A stretch of 64,000 bases of DNA from Saprospiraceae bacterium (GCA_016715465.1 JADKAA010000029.1:1488001-1552000); one strand, 5' to 3'; numbered from the stretch's first letter, positions 19,244-28,931 are shown. Numbers and translations are program-made. Notes: generated by a model not told the origin, from the letters alone.

Positions 19244-19768
19244 TTATAATATAAGGTCAATTTCACTTTTAATGGCACTCTTTGCCTGATCGAGTGGTTG
19301 GATATTTATTTCCCTGAAAACACGTTGTATCAATTCAATCAGCCTGCCCGGAGGATCAGAAGGGTAAAGCTTGTCCCCTGTCTGAGAAATGATGTCCAAC
19401 ACCTGATCTTTCGCCAACAGTATTATTTTCCAGAGGGCAGGTGATACATAAAGTTGTTGGGTGTAGTTGTGGGTAAATTCCTGCTGTATGGCAATCATCA
19501 TAGCCTCCTGCATTTGTTTTGCCGTCATGTCACCGGTATTAAGCCTCATATAAAGGTTGACCGGTTCTATGCGCTCGCACAAGAGGATTAACCTTTCACA
19601 AGCCTGCATCTTAATGCCATCCACTTTTTCGCGGTGTTTGCTTCCCTGGCGGAGTTGCTCCGAAAAGATCTGGTGGCGATACCATTTGTTCATTAAAAAA
19701 TACACCGTGGCAAATACCACCAGTGATGGCACAATATACCTAACAATTTCCAAAAAAACACTTTGCAT
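19244..19768 (-). CDS. Conserved membrane-anchored protein of unknown function (DUF7935-like)
   Basis: A 174-residue protein with one N-terminal transmembrane helix (about 8-28) followed by a soluble, mostly helical domain (CERLILLCERIEPVNLYMR, then an IQQEFTHNYTQQLYVS stretch). I recognise it as a conserved Bacteroidota protein resembling DUF7935; no function is known. It ends three bases before the 5'-nucleotidase C-domain gene and is probably co-transcribed with that pair. Confidence 0.65.
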   Translation of the reverse strand: MQSVFLEIVRYIVPSLVVFATVYFLMNKWYRHQIFSEQLRQGSKHREKVDGIKMQACERLILLCERIEPVNLYMRLNTGDMTAKQMQEAMMIAIQQEFTHNYTQQLYVSPALWKIILLAKDQVLDIISQTGDKLYPSDPPGRLIELIQRVFREINIQPLDQAKSAIKSEIDLIL

Positions 19769-19925
19769 AAATGAGTGCAGTTGTTGAATCCGTTAAAATT
19801 ACCATAATTTTGAAAACGATGGCAAATGCCCGCTTTCTTTTTTTGCAAGTTAATGATAAAGAACAGACAATCAGCATTTTATTGTTCTAATCTTCTGCCT
19901 GTGCGTTTAATAGAACTTTTGGGGG

Positions 19926-19952
19926 TATTTTTGTGTTTAATCTTTAATTTTG
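19926..19952 (+). promoter_or_regulatory. Promoter elements upstream of the IscA-type gene
   Basis: Two matches to TAnnTTTG: TATTTTTG at 19926-19933 and TAATTTTG at 19945-19952. The second lies 17 bases before the ATG, the same spacing seen for other promoters in this window. Confidence 0.5.
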
Positions 19953-19968
19953 CAGCAATTTTAGATTT

Positions 19969-20313
19969 ATGAACCAGACGACCATACAACCCATACAACT
20001 TACCGAAGGTGCCATCATCCAACTCAAGCGAATTATGGATGAACAAAAAGTACCCAATGATTACGGATTAAGGGTTGGTGTAAAAGGTGGTGGCTGCTCT
20101 GGCTTCAGCTATGTGCTGGGTTTCGATGTGCAGAAAGAAAAAGATGAGGTTTATGAAGTGGCGGGCTTTAGGGTCCTGATGGAAAAAGCACACGCCATCT
20201 ACCTTCTGGGAATGGAGATCGACTGGATCGACGGACTCAACAACCGGGGTTTTATGTTCAACAACCCCAATGCCAAGAGCTCCTGCGGATGTGGCACAAG
20301 TTTTTCTGCTTAG
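19969..20313 (+). CDS. Iron-sulfur cluster assembly accessory protein (HesB/IscA/SufA family)
   Basis: A-type carrier protein of 114 residues that accepts or hands on Fe-S clusters in the cytoplasm. The three conserved cysteines are present: Cys43 in GGGCSGF and Cys106 and Cys108 in the C-terminal CGCG motif. Length and layout match IscA/SufA. No suf or isc genes are adjacent, so which of the two paralogues it is cannot be told. It stands alone on the plus strand with its own promoter-like elements. Confidence 0.9.
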   Translation: MNQTTIQPIQLTEGAIIQLKRIMDEQKVPNDYGLRVGVKGGGCSGFSYVLGFDVQKEKDEVYEVAGFRVLMEKAHAIYLLGMEIDWIDGLNNRGFMFNNPNAKSSCGCGTSFSA

Positions 20314-20455
20314 TTCATTTCATCACTTATTATTGAGCCTTGTCAATAGTGGATCAAAGTAAGTAGCTGCTTCGCCTGTATTTCGTTTAATTTTGTACTA
20401 CATGCAATTAACAAATATTATCTTACCCAATGTTTTGTTGGTGCTTTGGTAAAGG

Positions 20456-21592
20456 TCAATTGGCATCCAGGGCAGAAAACATATATTTCCTTTCCTTTTC
20501 AGATTTCCTTACATAGGCCGGCTTATTGTCATGCGTAACCCGGGCTTTCAGTTGGATGGTCTCGCCAGCTTTGGGACGGCAGGACCTGGGAATCTTGTTA
20601 AGGGCATACAAACTTTGTGCCCTTACACCATAAAAGTTGGCAATAATTTCAAGGGTTTCTCCCTCTGCTACGATGTGATGATCCTCCCGTCCGGTGAAGT
20701 CTCTGTTTTTCTGGTCGATGAAAATGGCGGTTCCTTCTGTTATTAAATGGGCCGGCGTCTCTATCAATTCGTTATATGCCATCAGTTCTCCCGGCATCCT
20801 TCCCAGATACCCTGCAAGTTTTTCGGCAGTAACCTCATGAATCACTTTTACAGCCCGGGCACCGTTTATCATGGTGATTCTATACTTGGGTATATTCGCC
20901 TTTTCATCACCCGGTGAGTCCTTCAGCCTTGATCCAGCCACCAGGTGCGGTTGTTCGGTTTCGTAGGTATTTCCAGCAATAACCTGTTCCTTTTTCAATC
21001 TTGGTTCCACAGGAATTGTTTTTCCTTTTGTCTTTTCTATTTTGTCATCACTTTTTGCCAAAACCTGATCAATGGTAAATAGCTGGTAACGCTCAATCAG
21101 GCGGATCAATTTAGCCGGATATTGAGGATCTGAAGCATATCCTGCCTGCCGCAGACCGTGAGCCCAGCCCTGGTAATCATCTGGTGACAATTGAAATAAA
21201 AAACCATACCTGCCTGACTTGTTTTCGTCGGTCAGAAAATCCGAGTGACAACGAAATGATTCCTCGACACTATCAAAAGCGCGGAAGCAACTCTCGATCA
21301 TCTGACCAAGTGTATCCACATCGTCATCTATTTTAAAATATGTCTTTCCTTTCCAGTTTTTGCCACACTTCAGGCCAAAATGATTGTTGCCATCTGTGGC
21401 AAGAGGGCTACGCCCAAACTCTGACTCCAGGAGGGCTTGTGCCAATTTTATGCTTGCGGGTATTCCTGTGCGTATCATCTCACTAACCGCCGTTTCGCGA
21501 TAAGCCTGGATATAGGCTAAAGCCGGGTCATTTCCATCGGCAAAAGCCCAAAAATGACCCATTATGAATATAATCACTATTATTTTACGCAT
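20456..21592 (-). CDS. Glucosaminidase and LysM domain protein
   Basis: Exported peptidoglycan hydrolase of 378 residues. A signal peptide (about 1-18) is followed by a glucosaminidase domain (about 25-170) with the motifs IPASIKLAQALLESEFGRS and NNHFGLKC, which cleaves the glycan backbone next to N-acetylglucosamine. The C-terminal part holds a LysM-like segment (HHIVAEGETLEIIANFYGV, about 308-326), preceded by a weaker one, for binding peptidoglycan. It is encoded alone on the minus strand. The role is probably wall turnover or cell separation. Confidence 0.85.
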   Translation of the reverse strand: MRKIIVIIFIMGHFWAFADGNDPALAYIQAYRETAVSEMIRTGIPASIKLAQALLESEFGRSPLATDGNNHFGLKCGKNWKGKTYFKIDDDVDTLGQMIESCFRAFDSVEESFRCHSDFLTDENKSGRYGFLFQLSPDDYQGWAHGLRQAGYASDPQYPAKLIRLIERYQLFTIDQVLAKSDDKIEKTKGKTIPVEPRLKKEQVIAGNTYETEQPHLVAGSRLKDSPGDEKANIPKYRITMINGARAVKVIHEVTAEKLAGYLGRMPGELMAYNELIETPAHLITEGTAIFIDQKNRDFTGREDHHIVAEGETLEIIANFYGVRAQSLYALNKIPRSCRPKAGETIQLKARVTHDNKPAYVRKSEKERKYMFSALDAN

Positions 21593-21762
21593 ATATATAT
21601 ATTATAAATTATTTTAATATATTCAAAATTCGTGCCTAAATGTGAAAGGATTAGCATAAGACGCTAAAGAAAGGTAGATTATTGTATCGGCAGGGCGCGC
21701 CCTCCGATACAATAAGGCAAATACGCTAATATGGGTTTGAGCAATGTGGCGCACCACCATAC

Positions 21763-21913
21763 CACCCAGCCGAATGCAATGAGGCGTACCATCTACCTGG
21801 CTAACGCCAGTTAGACAGGTCTTGAACATTAAGCGAAGCGCACCACCTTCAACACCCAGCCGAACGCAGTGAGGCGCACCATTTTCAACACCCAGCCAAA
21901 TTTAGTGAGGAGA
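21763..21913. repeat. Three degenerate ~30-base repeats
   Basis: CACCCAGCCGAAYGCARTGAGG occurs at 21763 and 21853, and a diverged copy (CACCCAGCCAAATTTAGTGAGG) at 21889. The TTTAGTGAGG ending also appears in the hairpin element at 41781-41790, so these belong to the same broad set of intergenic repeats. Confidence 0.6.
21795..21820. repeat. Palindromic repeat ACCTG...CAGGT, copy 1
   Basis: ACCTGGCTAAC (21795-21805) pairs with GTTAGACAGGT (21810-21820) around a four-base loop, with one G-A mismatch. A second copy with different but complementary inner stem bases is at 52683-52706. Confidence 0.6.
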
Positions 21914-22002
21914 AGTATGAACAATTTAACCTAAAATGGATTAAAATTTGGAATTATTTTTCTATCTTTCACTTTTAATTATCAAACCAATTTATACAAA
22001 CA

Positions 22003-22612
22003 ATGGACATACTACAAATGCTTCAAAACCAGCTTGACGAAGGAACGATCGAACAATTGGCAGGCCAGATCGGTGCAGATAAAGACCAAACGGCAGAAGC
22101 TACCAAAGGCGTATTTACAGCCCTGCTTAGCGGTATCAACAAAAATGTCGCTGATCCCCAGGGAGCACAGTCGTTTTTGTCTGCCCTCGAGCGCGATCAT
22201 GATGGCAGCATCCTTGAAAACATAGGCGACCTGATCATGGGCAATGCTTCAGCCCCAAATGCCTCCACCGCCAACGGAGCCGGCATCCTCAGTCACGTAC
22301 TTGGCAATAGCCAGGGAGGCATTGCCGAAGCCATCGGTAAAATGAGCGGACTGGACAGTGGAAAAGTGACCCAACTCCTCATTACCCTGGCTCCCATGGT
22401 GCTGGGCATGCTGGGAAAAATGCGCAGCAACGAAGAAGTGGGCGGTGGCGGACTTATAGATCTCATCGGCAAAACCGTTCAGGTTGGTACTGAACAAAAA
22501 TCCACAGGCAAACCTCTTCACCCGTCTTTTGGATCAGGACGGTGACGGAAGTATCATGGATGACCTGCTGCAAATGGGAACAAAAACCCTTGGCGGGCTT
22601 TTTAAGAAATAA
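22003..22612 (+). pseudogene. DUF937 domain protein, frameshifted near the C terminus
   Basis: DUF937 family protein (function unknown; Bacteroidota members are small, Gly/Leu-rich, with an EF-hand-like DQDGDGS segment). The first frame (180 residues) shows the family core: QLAGQIGADKDQTAEAT near the start and LAPMVLGMLG near the end. It then runs into an unrelated tail and stops at 22545. The +1 frame continues with NLFTRLLDQDGDGSIMDDLL and ends at 22612 with GGLFKK, the normal family ending. Removing one A from the five-A run at 22496-22500 joins them as EQNPQANLFTRLL. Either a sequence error or a recent mutation. Confidence 0.75.
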
Positions 22613-22660
22613 ATGAACTATTTAGCGGTTCGTTCACGATAATTAAAAGTGACCGGACTG

Positions 22661-23950
22661 CTATTTTTTTGCTTTTTCCGGATCTTCATTTTTTACATCG
22701 GCCAGCACAATGTTGCCGATCTCGATGACCCTACCTGAAATCTTACCCGATTTTTCTATCTTAATGCCATTCCATTGGTGGCCACAGTCATTGTGAATCA
22801 CAACTTCCTCCAACACCAGGGTACCGCCTGCTTTTACCAGAATGTATGAATCAGCGGGCATGCCCAGTCGACAACATACTTTTAACCATCCTCCATCTTC
22901 AATGACGATGGAGGCATCGAGGTCGCGCCATCCCAGCCATTCTATGGAATCAGTGATGGTATAAACCTTGGAAGTATCGTTTCGGCACCAATAGGGTTCT
23001 ACCAACTTACGCTGTTTTGCAAGGGTGTCGGCCATTTTCATATGTACCCTTCCAATTTGACAAGGTGTGAGTGCCATCATTTCACTGTTGTAATCCATCA
23101 GGTTGTTCGACACATTTTTGTCGCATGGCGGTGAATCGGTGTAATTCCAGCAATTGGGGTGATTGGGTGTATCGTCGCAGCCATCGGTATGCCAGGCATG
23201 ACTCAGTCCAAAAACATGGCCGATCTCATGACTGAGCAAAGTCGCCACTTCCCACTCTGGTTTATTGCGCTGAAAAAGGCCTCCCAGTTTTACATGGTTG
23301 CCCAAGGCAATGCCAGATTCATTCATCCTGAACTGTTGGCGACCGAAACTGTCTGGTGGAAATGGGATGATAAAAATGTTGAGAATGGAATCCAGCCCAA
23401 CACCCAACTCGTCAAAAACGGCCGTGTTGTAATCCGATCTTTTGGGTCCTTTATTTAAAAAATAGAGTGGATTTTCCTGGATATGGAAATAATACCCCCC
23501 TTCTTTTTCGTAACCCACGCTTGGTGTAATTTTCCACTGAAAGCCCGGATCTACTACCGGGGTATTATTGCCCAATGGAAGGTTCATTTTTTTGATGTTC
23601 CGCAATCGGTAATTGGCATTCTCTACCAAATTGTACAGGTAAGTTCTGCCATTTTCCTGTGTGAAATTATTGCCTCCGACCGGATTATCCACACAGTGCC
23701 AGGCAATGCGAACAGTCTTCATAGGGTTAAATGCCGGGTGAAGTGTATCGGGCACATAATTCAGGGGGTTCCTACAGGGCGAAATGTAAGTTTCCGGCAG
23801 GCTGGAACGCGTTACAAGCGACGCAGCTTTTACGTGATGTATAGGGTAATAAATCCGGGAGGGACCGCAGGCAGAAAGCATGATTATCCATGCAGTCGCA
23901 AACAAAAAAAAATTATTTAAAATCGTTCGATTCGTATTTCCTTTACCCAT
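22661..23950 (-). CDS. M43-type zinc metalloprotease, lipoprotein
   Basis: Secreted metalloprotease of 429 residues related to the M43 (pappalysin/cytophagalysin) family. The zinc motif HEIGHVFGLSH is at 241-251 and a Met-turn-like NLMDYNSE follows about 45 residues later. The N terminus carries a lipobox (MLSAC, Cys28), so it is probably membrane-anchored rather than T9SS-secreted; no sorting tail is present. Paired cysteines around the active site (DGCDDTPNHPNCWNY) fit the family. Its start lies 34 bases inside the upstream DUF4783 gene, so the two are translated from one message. Confidence 0.75.
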   Translation of the reverse strand: MGKGNTNRTILNNFFLFATAWIIMLSACGPSRIYYPIHHVKAASLVTRSSLPETYISPCRNPLNYVPDTLHPAFNPMKTVRIAWHCVDNPVGGNNFTQENGRTYLYNLVENANYRLRNIKKMNLPLGNNTPVVDPGFQWKITPSVGYEKEGGYYFHIQENPLYFLNKGPKRSDYNTAVFDELGVGLDSILNIFIIPFPPDSFGRQQFRMNESGIALGNHVKLGGLFQRNKPEWEVATLLSHEIGHVFGLSHAWHTDGCDDTPNHPNCWNYTDSPPCDKNVSNNLMDYNSEMMALTPCQIGRVHMKMADTLAKQRKLVEPYWCRNDTSKVYTITDSIEWLGWRDLDASIVIEDGGWLKVCCRLGMPADSYILVKAGGTLVLEEVVIHNDCGHQWNGIKIEKSGKISGRVIEIGNIVLADVKNEDPEKAKK

Positions 23951-24318
23951 GTTTTTCCGCCATTAGTTTCTACATACACAAAAAACCTGAAGACACCACC
24001 CGGAGTAATCAATTTGGCCAGTTTATAAGCAGATGTATTGCCCTTGGAGGTGCCGGTGTGCAGCGGTTCCATCTTACGGACAGGGTTTGCGGAGAAAAAT
24101 GTTTTTAACCTTGAAACAGCCTCTGCTTTTGAATTAAACTGGGCATTGTCGATGATGTTGAGGTCGATTTCATTGCTGAGCATCGACTCCATTGCGTTAT
24201 AATCCAACGCATTCACCGCCGTAAAAAAATCCTTGGCAGATTGTGCCTTTGTAATGCCGGCAAAAATTGGCAAAACCAGGAGCATAAATATTTTAATACC
24301 TTTTGTCTTCATAATCAA
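23917..24318 (-). CDS. DUF4783 domain protein
   Basis: Exported protein of 133 residues with a signal peptide ending at KAQS (about 25). The rest is an NTF2-like fold domain of the DUF4783 type (FFTAVNALDYNAMESMLS, then an LKTFFSANPVRKMEPLH stretch). Function unknown; the family is common in Bacteroidota. The 3' end overlaps the start of the metalloprotease gene by 34 bases. Confidence 0.75.
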   Translation of the reverse strand: MIMKTKGIKIFMLLVLPIFAGITKAQSAKDFFTAVNALDYNAMESMLSNEIDLNIIDNAQFNSKAEAVSRLKTFFSANPVRKMEPLHTGTSKGNTSAYKLAKLITPGGVFRFFVYVETNGGKTWVKEIRIERF

Positions 24319-24412
24319 TTTGACGGATTACATTTGTAAAAGTAACGGAATATCCCCTTTAAAACGATTTGGAAGCATTTAAATTGAAAAAAATCAATAA
24401 ATACTGTCATTT

Positions 24413-25936
24413 ATGAACCAAAAAGTGATGTTGCTCATCCTGGATGGTTGGGGCATTGGTCCTATACCGGAACGGAGTGCCATAGCTGCAGCTAATACAC
24501 CCCGGTATGATGAAATTTTGAACAACTACCCGCATGCGACTTTACTGACACATGGCGAAAATGTTGGCTTGCCGGACGGCCAGATGGGCAATTCTGAAGT
24601 AGGTCACATCAATATTGGAGCAGGAAGGATTATTTATCAGGAACTGGCCCGCATCAACAAAGCAGTGCGCGATGGAGAACTTCACAGCCATCCTCTGCTG
24701 CACGAAGCGTTGAGAGAATCGGTAGCTCGCAAATCCAGCGTGCATATAATAGGTCTGGTAAGTGATGGTGGTGTACATTCTCACATTGATCACCTCATCG
24801 CCCTCTGCGATATGTGCTGTGATATGGAAATACCCAATACCTTTGTTCATGCCTTCCTCGATGGCCGAGATACCGATCCAAAGTCTGGCAAAAGTTATTT
24901 GCATTCCCTTACGAATCATATTGGCGGAAGCAATGTGAGACTGGCAACGGTCATTGGCCGCTACTACGCCATGGACAGGGACAATCGTTGGGAAAGGACA
25001 AAAAAAGCATACGACCTGCTGGTTTATGGTGAGGGAGAAGCCTGTGACAACATCGAAGACGCACTGGATAATAGTTATGCAGCCGGCATAACCGATGAAT
25101 TTGTAGAAGGTCACGTATTGGTTCAGGACAATGCCGCAAGAATTAAGGACGAAGACCTCGTTATCTTTTTTAATTTTCGTACCGATCGGCCCAGACAACT
25201 TACGCGTGTACTTACGCAGGAACCCGTGGAAGAATATGAACTGTTTCCTCTGAATATTGACATGATTACCTTTGCGCGTTACGATGAAACTTTTGAAGGC
25301 ATTGACGTGCTTTTTGAAAAAGATTTGGTCAACCACTCCCTGGGTGAGGTATTAGCTGCTGCCGGACTGAAACAATTGCGGATTGCAGAGACTGAAAAAT
25401 ACCCCCACGTAAGTTTCTTTTTCAGTGGCGGAAGAGAAGAGGCTTTTGCCAATGAACACCGCATCCTCGTTCCTTCCCCCAAAGTAGCAACCTATGACCT
25501 GCAACCTGAAATGAGTGCCGCAGGCATAACGGATAAGTTGCTTGATTTTGCAGAAAGGGAGAACCCGGACTTTGTCTGTCTTAATTTTGCCAATACCGAT
25601 ATGGTGGGCCATACCGGTGTCTTTTCCGCCGCCATAAAAGCAGCAGAAACAGTCGATCGCTGCCTGGGCAGAATCGTGGATTATGGACTGGCCCATGCCT
25701 ATCGCTTCATCGTCATTGCAGACCATGGAAATTCCGATTACATGATAAACGACGACGGCAGTCCGAATACTGCGCATACCACCAATCCTGTACCGGTGAT
25801 TTATATTGGCGGGGATGCTGCCCAATATCGCATCAGCGATGGCATCCTGGCAGATGTGGCACCCACCATACTCTACCTCATGGGTGTTGAAGCTCCACCG
25901 GAAATGAAAGGGAGGGTTTTGTTAAATAAGATTTAA
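24413..25936 (+). CDS. gpmI: 2,3-bisphosphoglycerate-independent phosphoglycerate mutase
   Basis: Interconverts 3- and 2-phosphoglycerate in glycolysis; cytoplasmic, dimanganese enzyme of the alkaline phosphatase superfamily. At 507 residues it is full length. The metal ligand Asp11 lies in LILDGWGIG, the phosphoserine nucleophile Ser61 in GQMGNSEVGH, the lid-domain motif DGRDTDPKSG is near residue 150, and the C-terminal metal motifs are NTDMVGHTG and IADHGNSD. Single gene, no overlapping partner. Confidence 0.95.
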   Translation: MNQKVMLLILDGWGIGPIPERSAIAAANTPRYDEILNNYPHATLLTHGENVGLPDGQMGNSEVGHINIGAGRIIYQELARINKAVRDGELHSHPLLHEALRESVARKSSVHIIGLVSDGGVHSHIDHLIALCDMCCDMEIPNTFVHAFLDGRDTDPKSGKSYLHSLTNHIGGSNVRLATVIGRYYAMDRDNRWERTKKAYDLLVYGEGEACDNIEDALDNSYAAGITDEFVEGHVLVQDNAARIKDEDLVIFFNFRTDRPRQLTRVLTQEPVEEYELFPLNIDMITFARYDETFEGIDVLFEKDLVNHSLGEVLAAAGLKQLRIAETEKYPHVSFFFSGGREEAFANEHRILVPSPKVATYDLQPEMSAAGITDKLLDFAERENPDFVCLNFANTDMVGHTGVFSAAIKAAETVDRCLGRIVDYGLAHAYRFIVIADHGNSDYMINDDGSPNTAHTTNPVPVIYIGGDAAQYRISDGILADVAPTILYLMGVEAPPEMKGRVLLNKI

Positions 25937-25983
25937 AAAAGATACCTAAAGTTTTATAACCCGTTTATCTTAAAACTAAATTA

Positions 25984-26688
25984 ATGAAATACATTTCACT
26001 CTTGCTCAGCTTATTAATTTTTACTTCATGTGATCCAAAAGATTTAAATAAAATTTTAGACAATGCAGGTAGCAATATTCTTTCAGATGCAGATATAACC
26101 ACCGGTTTAAAAGAAGCCCTTAATCTGGGAGTAGATAAAAGTGTGGCCACCTTGTCTACTCAAAATGGCTATTACAATTCTGTCTACAAGATTTTACTTC
26201 CGCCGGAAGCGGCCAAAGTGACCTCAAAACTCCGTTCTGTACCCGGCTTTACCAACCTGGAAGAAGAAGCCATTAAAAAGATCAACCGGGCCGCAGAAGA
26301 TGCTGCATCCAAAGCAGGACCCATTTTCCTGGATGCCATTAGAAAGATTACCTTCACCGATGTAAAAAACATCCTGATGGGGGATAAAGATGCAGCCACC
26401 CAATACCTGAGGCGGGCGACTTATACTGCATTGTATGGCGAATTTAAACCCGTGATGGTCACCTCGCTCAACACCTTTGGAGCCCTAGATTATTATGCGG
26501 ATGCCGTCAATACCTATAATAAAATTCCATTTGTAGAAAAAGTGAATGCCGATCTCGCAGACTACGTGGCCAACAAAGCACTTGACGGACTATTTGACCT
26601 GGTCAAACAAAAAGAGCTGGGCATCCGTTCAGATATCAGTCAGCGGACCTCATCCCTGTTGAGAAAGGTTTTTGCACGGCAGGATTGA
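25984..26688 (+). CDS. DUF4197 domain lipoprotein
   Basis: Envelope lipoprotein of 234 residues: lipobox TSC at Cys16 after a short hydrophobic signal, then the all-helical DUF4197 domain. Family marks are the ITTGLKEALNLG stretch near residue 38 and the FTDVKNILMGDKDAATQYLR stretch near 123. The function is unknown. It lies 48 bases after gpmI and may be read through from it. Confidence 0.8.
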   Translation: MKYISLLLSLLIFTSCDPKDLNKILDNAGSNILSDADITTGLKEALNLGVDKSVATLSTQNGYYNSVYKILLPPEAAKVTSKLRSVPGFTNLEEEAIKKINRAAEDAASKAGPIFLDAIRKITFTDVKNILMGDKDAATQYLRRATYTALYGEFKPVMVTSLNTFGALDYYADAVNTYNKIPFVEKVNADLADYVANKALDGLFDLVKQKELGIRSDISQRTSSLLRKVFARQD

Positions 26689-26844
26689 CTACCGTTTGTG
26701 AACCATCAGGCATTGCCAATGGGAATTTTAAATAAATTTAAGTTTCAAAAAGTTTTTATGACATCCAGAAAATGTCTGTTACCAATTTTTTAGTAACCTT
26801 ACATTATAAAACCGTTTATTTAAGTAAATCTAATCCATACCACC

Positions 26845-27459
26845 ATGATTAAGAATGAGAAAATAAATGAACCTGATGCCCACTATGATCAACTCTATAC
26901 TTACGAAGATTATCTTAATTTTTCCTTTGACGACTCAGTTGAAATTATTCGAGGCAAGATATTCAGAATGAGTCCGGCTCCAGGCACAGCTCACCAAAAA
27001 ATATCCCGTAATTTTGGTGGCCTTTTATATAACCACCTCAAAGGAAAAAGGTGTCAGTATTCTGTGGCTCCTTTTGATGTTATTCTTCCGGTTAAAGGAA
27101 AAGATTTCATGCATTCCGACCGGGTTGTAAAACCAGACTTGGTAGTGGTTTGCAACCCCGATTATATCAAAGAAAAAGGATGTTTTGGAGTACCTGACTG
27201 GATCATAGAAATTCTATCACCACACACTACAAAAAAAGACCTGCAAGACAAGTTTGACCTCTATGAAGAATCGGGCGTGAATGAATACTGGATTGTGGAA
27301 CCAAGAAATAAAACGGTGGAAGTTTTTATCCTTGAGGAAGGTACATACAGAAGAGTTACTGCCTACGTTATAGATGATCTGATACCATGCTATACACTTC
27401 CAGAGCTGACCATTGACCTCAGGGAAATTTTTGAAGATGAACCTGATGTCACTGCCTAG
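26845..27459 (+). CDS. Uma2 family endonuclease-like protein
   Basis: Protein of 204 residues with the PD-(D/E)XK-type Uma2 (DUF820) domain: YTEDYL-type start (here YTYEDYLNF), VKPDLVVV with the conserved Asp near residue 100, a downstream DWIIEILSPHT where Glu and Ser are conserved, and a final EYWIVEP motif. Such genes are multiplied in some bacteria and their role is not established; nuclease activity is inferred from the fold. Upstream DNA is AT-rich. It adjoins an IS4-type element. Confidence 0.85.
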   Translation: MIKNEKINEPDAHYDQLYTYEDYLNFSFDDSVEIIRGKIFRMSPAPGTAHQKISRNFGGLLYNHLKGKRCQYSVAPFDVILPVKGKDFMHSDRVVKPDLVVVCNPDYIKEKGCFGVPDWIIEILSPHTTKKDLQDKFDLYEESGVNEYWIVEPRNKTVEVFILEEGTYRRVTAYVIDDLIPCYTLPELTIDLREIFEDEPDVTA

Positions 27460-27612
27460 TTTTAAATTGGTTAGAAGGATGAAATGCATAGATTTACTTT
27501 TAAACGATCCCATTACCTATTAAAAGAATTCTGGCAGGCGAAATCAAGCCAAATTTCAATTATAATATCTTCTTCATTCCCCAATCTAAATTAAGTGGGG
27601 TATTAACTTATC

Positions 27613-28931
27613 AATACTTCGGTAATTTTTTAAATAAAAGGTAAATGCGTAAATTAGCCTAGGCTAACCTGAATAAATCATCTCACACATGACTATTCAA
27701 AACGCATTTACCACAGGCTAAAGCTTTATTACTGCAATTATATCAAAAATGTCTGATATTGGAAAGGTACAAGCTAAATTTATTGAGCATATCCTAATGC
27801 TTTTATTAAGCATTCGGGGAAAGCCAATTTTTTACAATTTTCAAGATATGGATGCATGAACGAGAAGTCATATAGAAATAATTTTGAAAACGGATTTGAC
27901 TGGGCCCGGTTTAACGGGGAGTTTATTTCTATGAATTGCAGCGATGAGTTAATTATTGGCTTCGACCCAAGTTTTATCCCTAAAAGTGGCAAGAAAACCC
28001 CTGAAATTGGCTATTTCTATTCAGGATGCAAAGGGAATTATGACAGGGGTTTAGAAATTGGATGCTTTAGTATTATTGACGTCAAGCAGAATACTGCTTA
28101 TCATTATAAAGCTGTTCAAACCCAAAATGAGAATTCTTCCGACACAGAAAATACATTGGTGGATCAATATATTAGTTTTTTTAGCAGCGAAGCATTGAGG
28201 TTAAGAAAAATAAGTGGAGTCCTGGTTGCTGACGCTTATTTTTCAAAGAAAAAGTATGTATCGGCTGTGATTAAAAAAGGATTTGAATTTATCTCGAGGC
28301 TGCGTGATGACGCTAATTTAAGATACGTTTATAATGGAACAAATACTGGTCGAGGAAGACCAAAAAAGTATGATGGGAAAGTAGACACAAAAAAATTGAT
28401 AAAAGACGATTAAAGTGCGAGTATCAAGATGAGCAGATGACTCTCTATAGTGGAATTGTATATTCAATCAGTCTTGGATCCTTAATAAAAGTAGCATTTG
28501 TTGAATACCTTGATAAAAAGGGACCGTGAAAGGATCTGCCATCTATTATTCAACTAACCTGAATAGACAAGGCAGAAAGCTTGTTCAATATTATCGCGCC
28601 AGGTATCAAATGGAATTTAACTTCCGAGATGCGAAGCAACACACAGGCCTTACGAACTGTCAGTCTGTATCAAAACAGAAGCTAGAGTTTCATTTTAATG
28701 TGACACTAACATCAATAAACATTGCAAAAGCAATAGCTAGAAAGGAAATTCCTGCAGACCAAAGCTGTCCAATGTCAATACATGACATTAAAACAGAACT
28801 CTCAAACATGTTACTCATGAATTTAATATTATCAAAGTATCGCGTTGACCCAAAGTTTTATAAAAATCAATCGGATTTATCCGAAATCCTTAATTTTGGG
28901 AAATTCGCAGCTTAATTTTTAACCGAAGTAT
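27613..28931 (+). mobile_element. IS4-type insertion sequence, decayed
   Basis: A 1319-base element bounded by an 11-base terminal inverted repeat AATACTTCGGT (27613-27623, and its complement at 28921-28931). It is flanked on both sides by AACTTAT (27605-27611 and 28932-28938), a likely 7-8 base target duplication. It contains one interrupted DDE transposase gene. Confidence 0.75.
27689..28915 (+). pseudogene. IS4 superfamily DDE transposase, multiple frameshifts
   Basis: Pieces of one transposase in several frames: a start at ATG 27689, MSDIGKVQAKF at 27750, a long central piece from 27856 to 28413 (with the FDPSFIPKSGKKT and VADAYFSKK segments, where the first two catalytic Asp residues are expected), a short piece ending KKGP, and the C-terminal piece from 28526. 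The last has the exact IS4 signature Y-(2)-R-(3)-E-(6)-K in YRARYQMEFNFRDAK. At least four frame changes are needed, two at runs of A or G. As written it cannot make an active transposase. Confidence 0.8.

Noticed and set aside
20531..20746. 71-residue open frame on the plus strand
   Set aside because: Antisense to the LysM protein gene; no ribosome-binding or promoter signal.
21623..21829. 68-residue open frame on the minus strand
   Set aside because: Composed of intergenic repeat sequence; no signal or domain.
24542..25336. 264-residue open frame on the minus strand
   Set aside because: Antisense shadow of gpmI.
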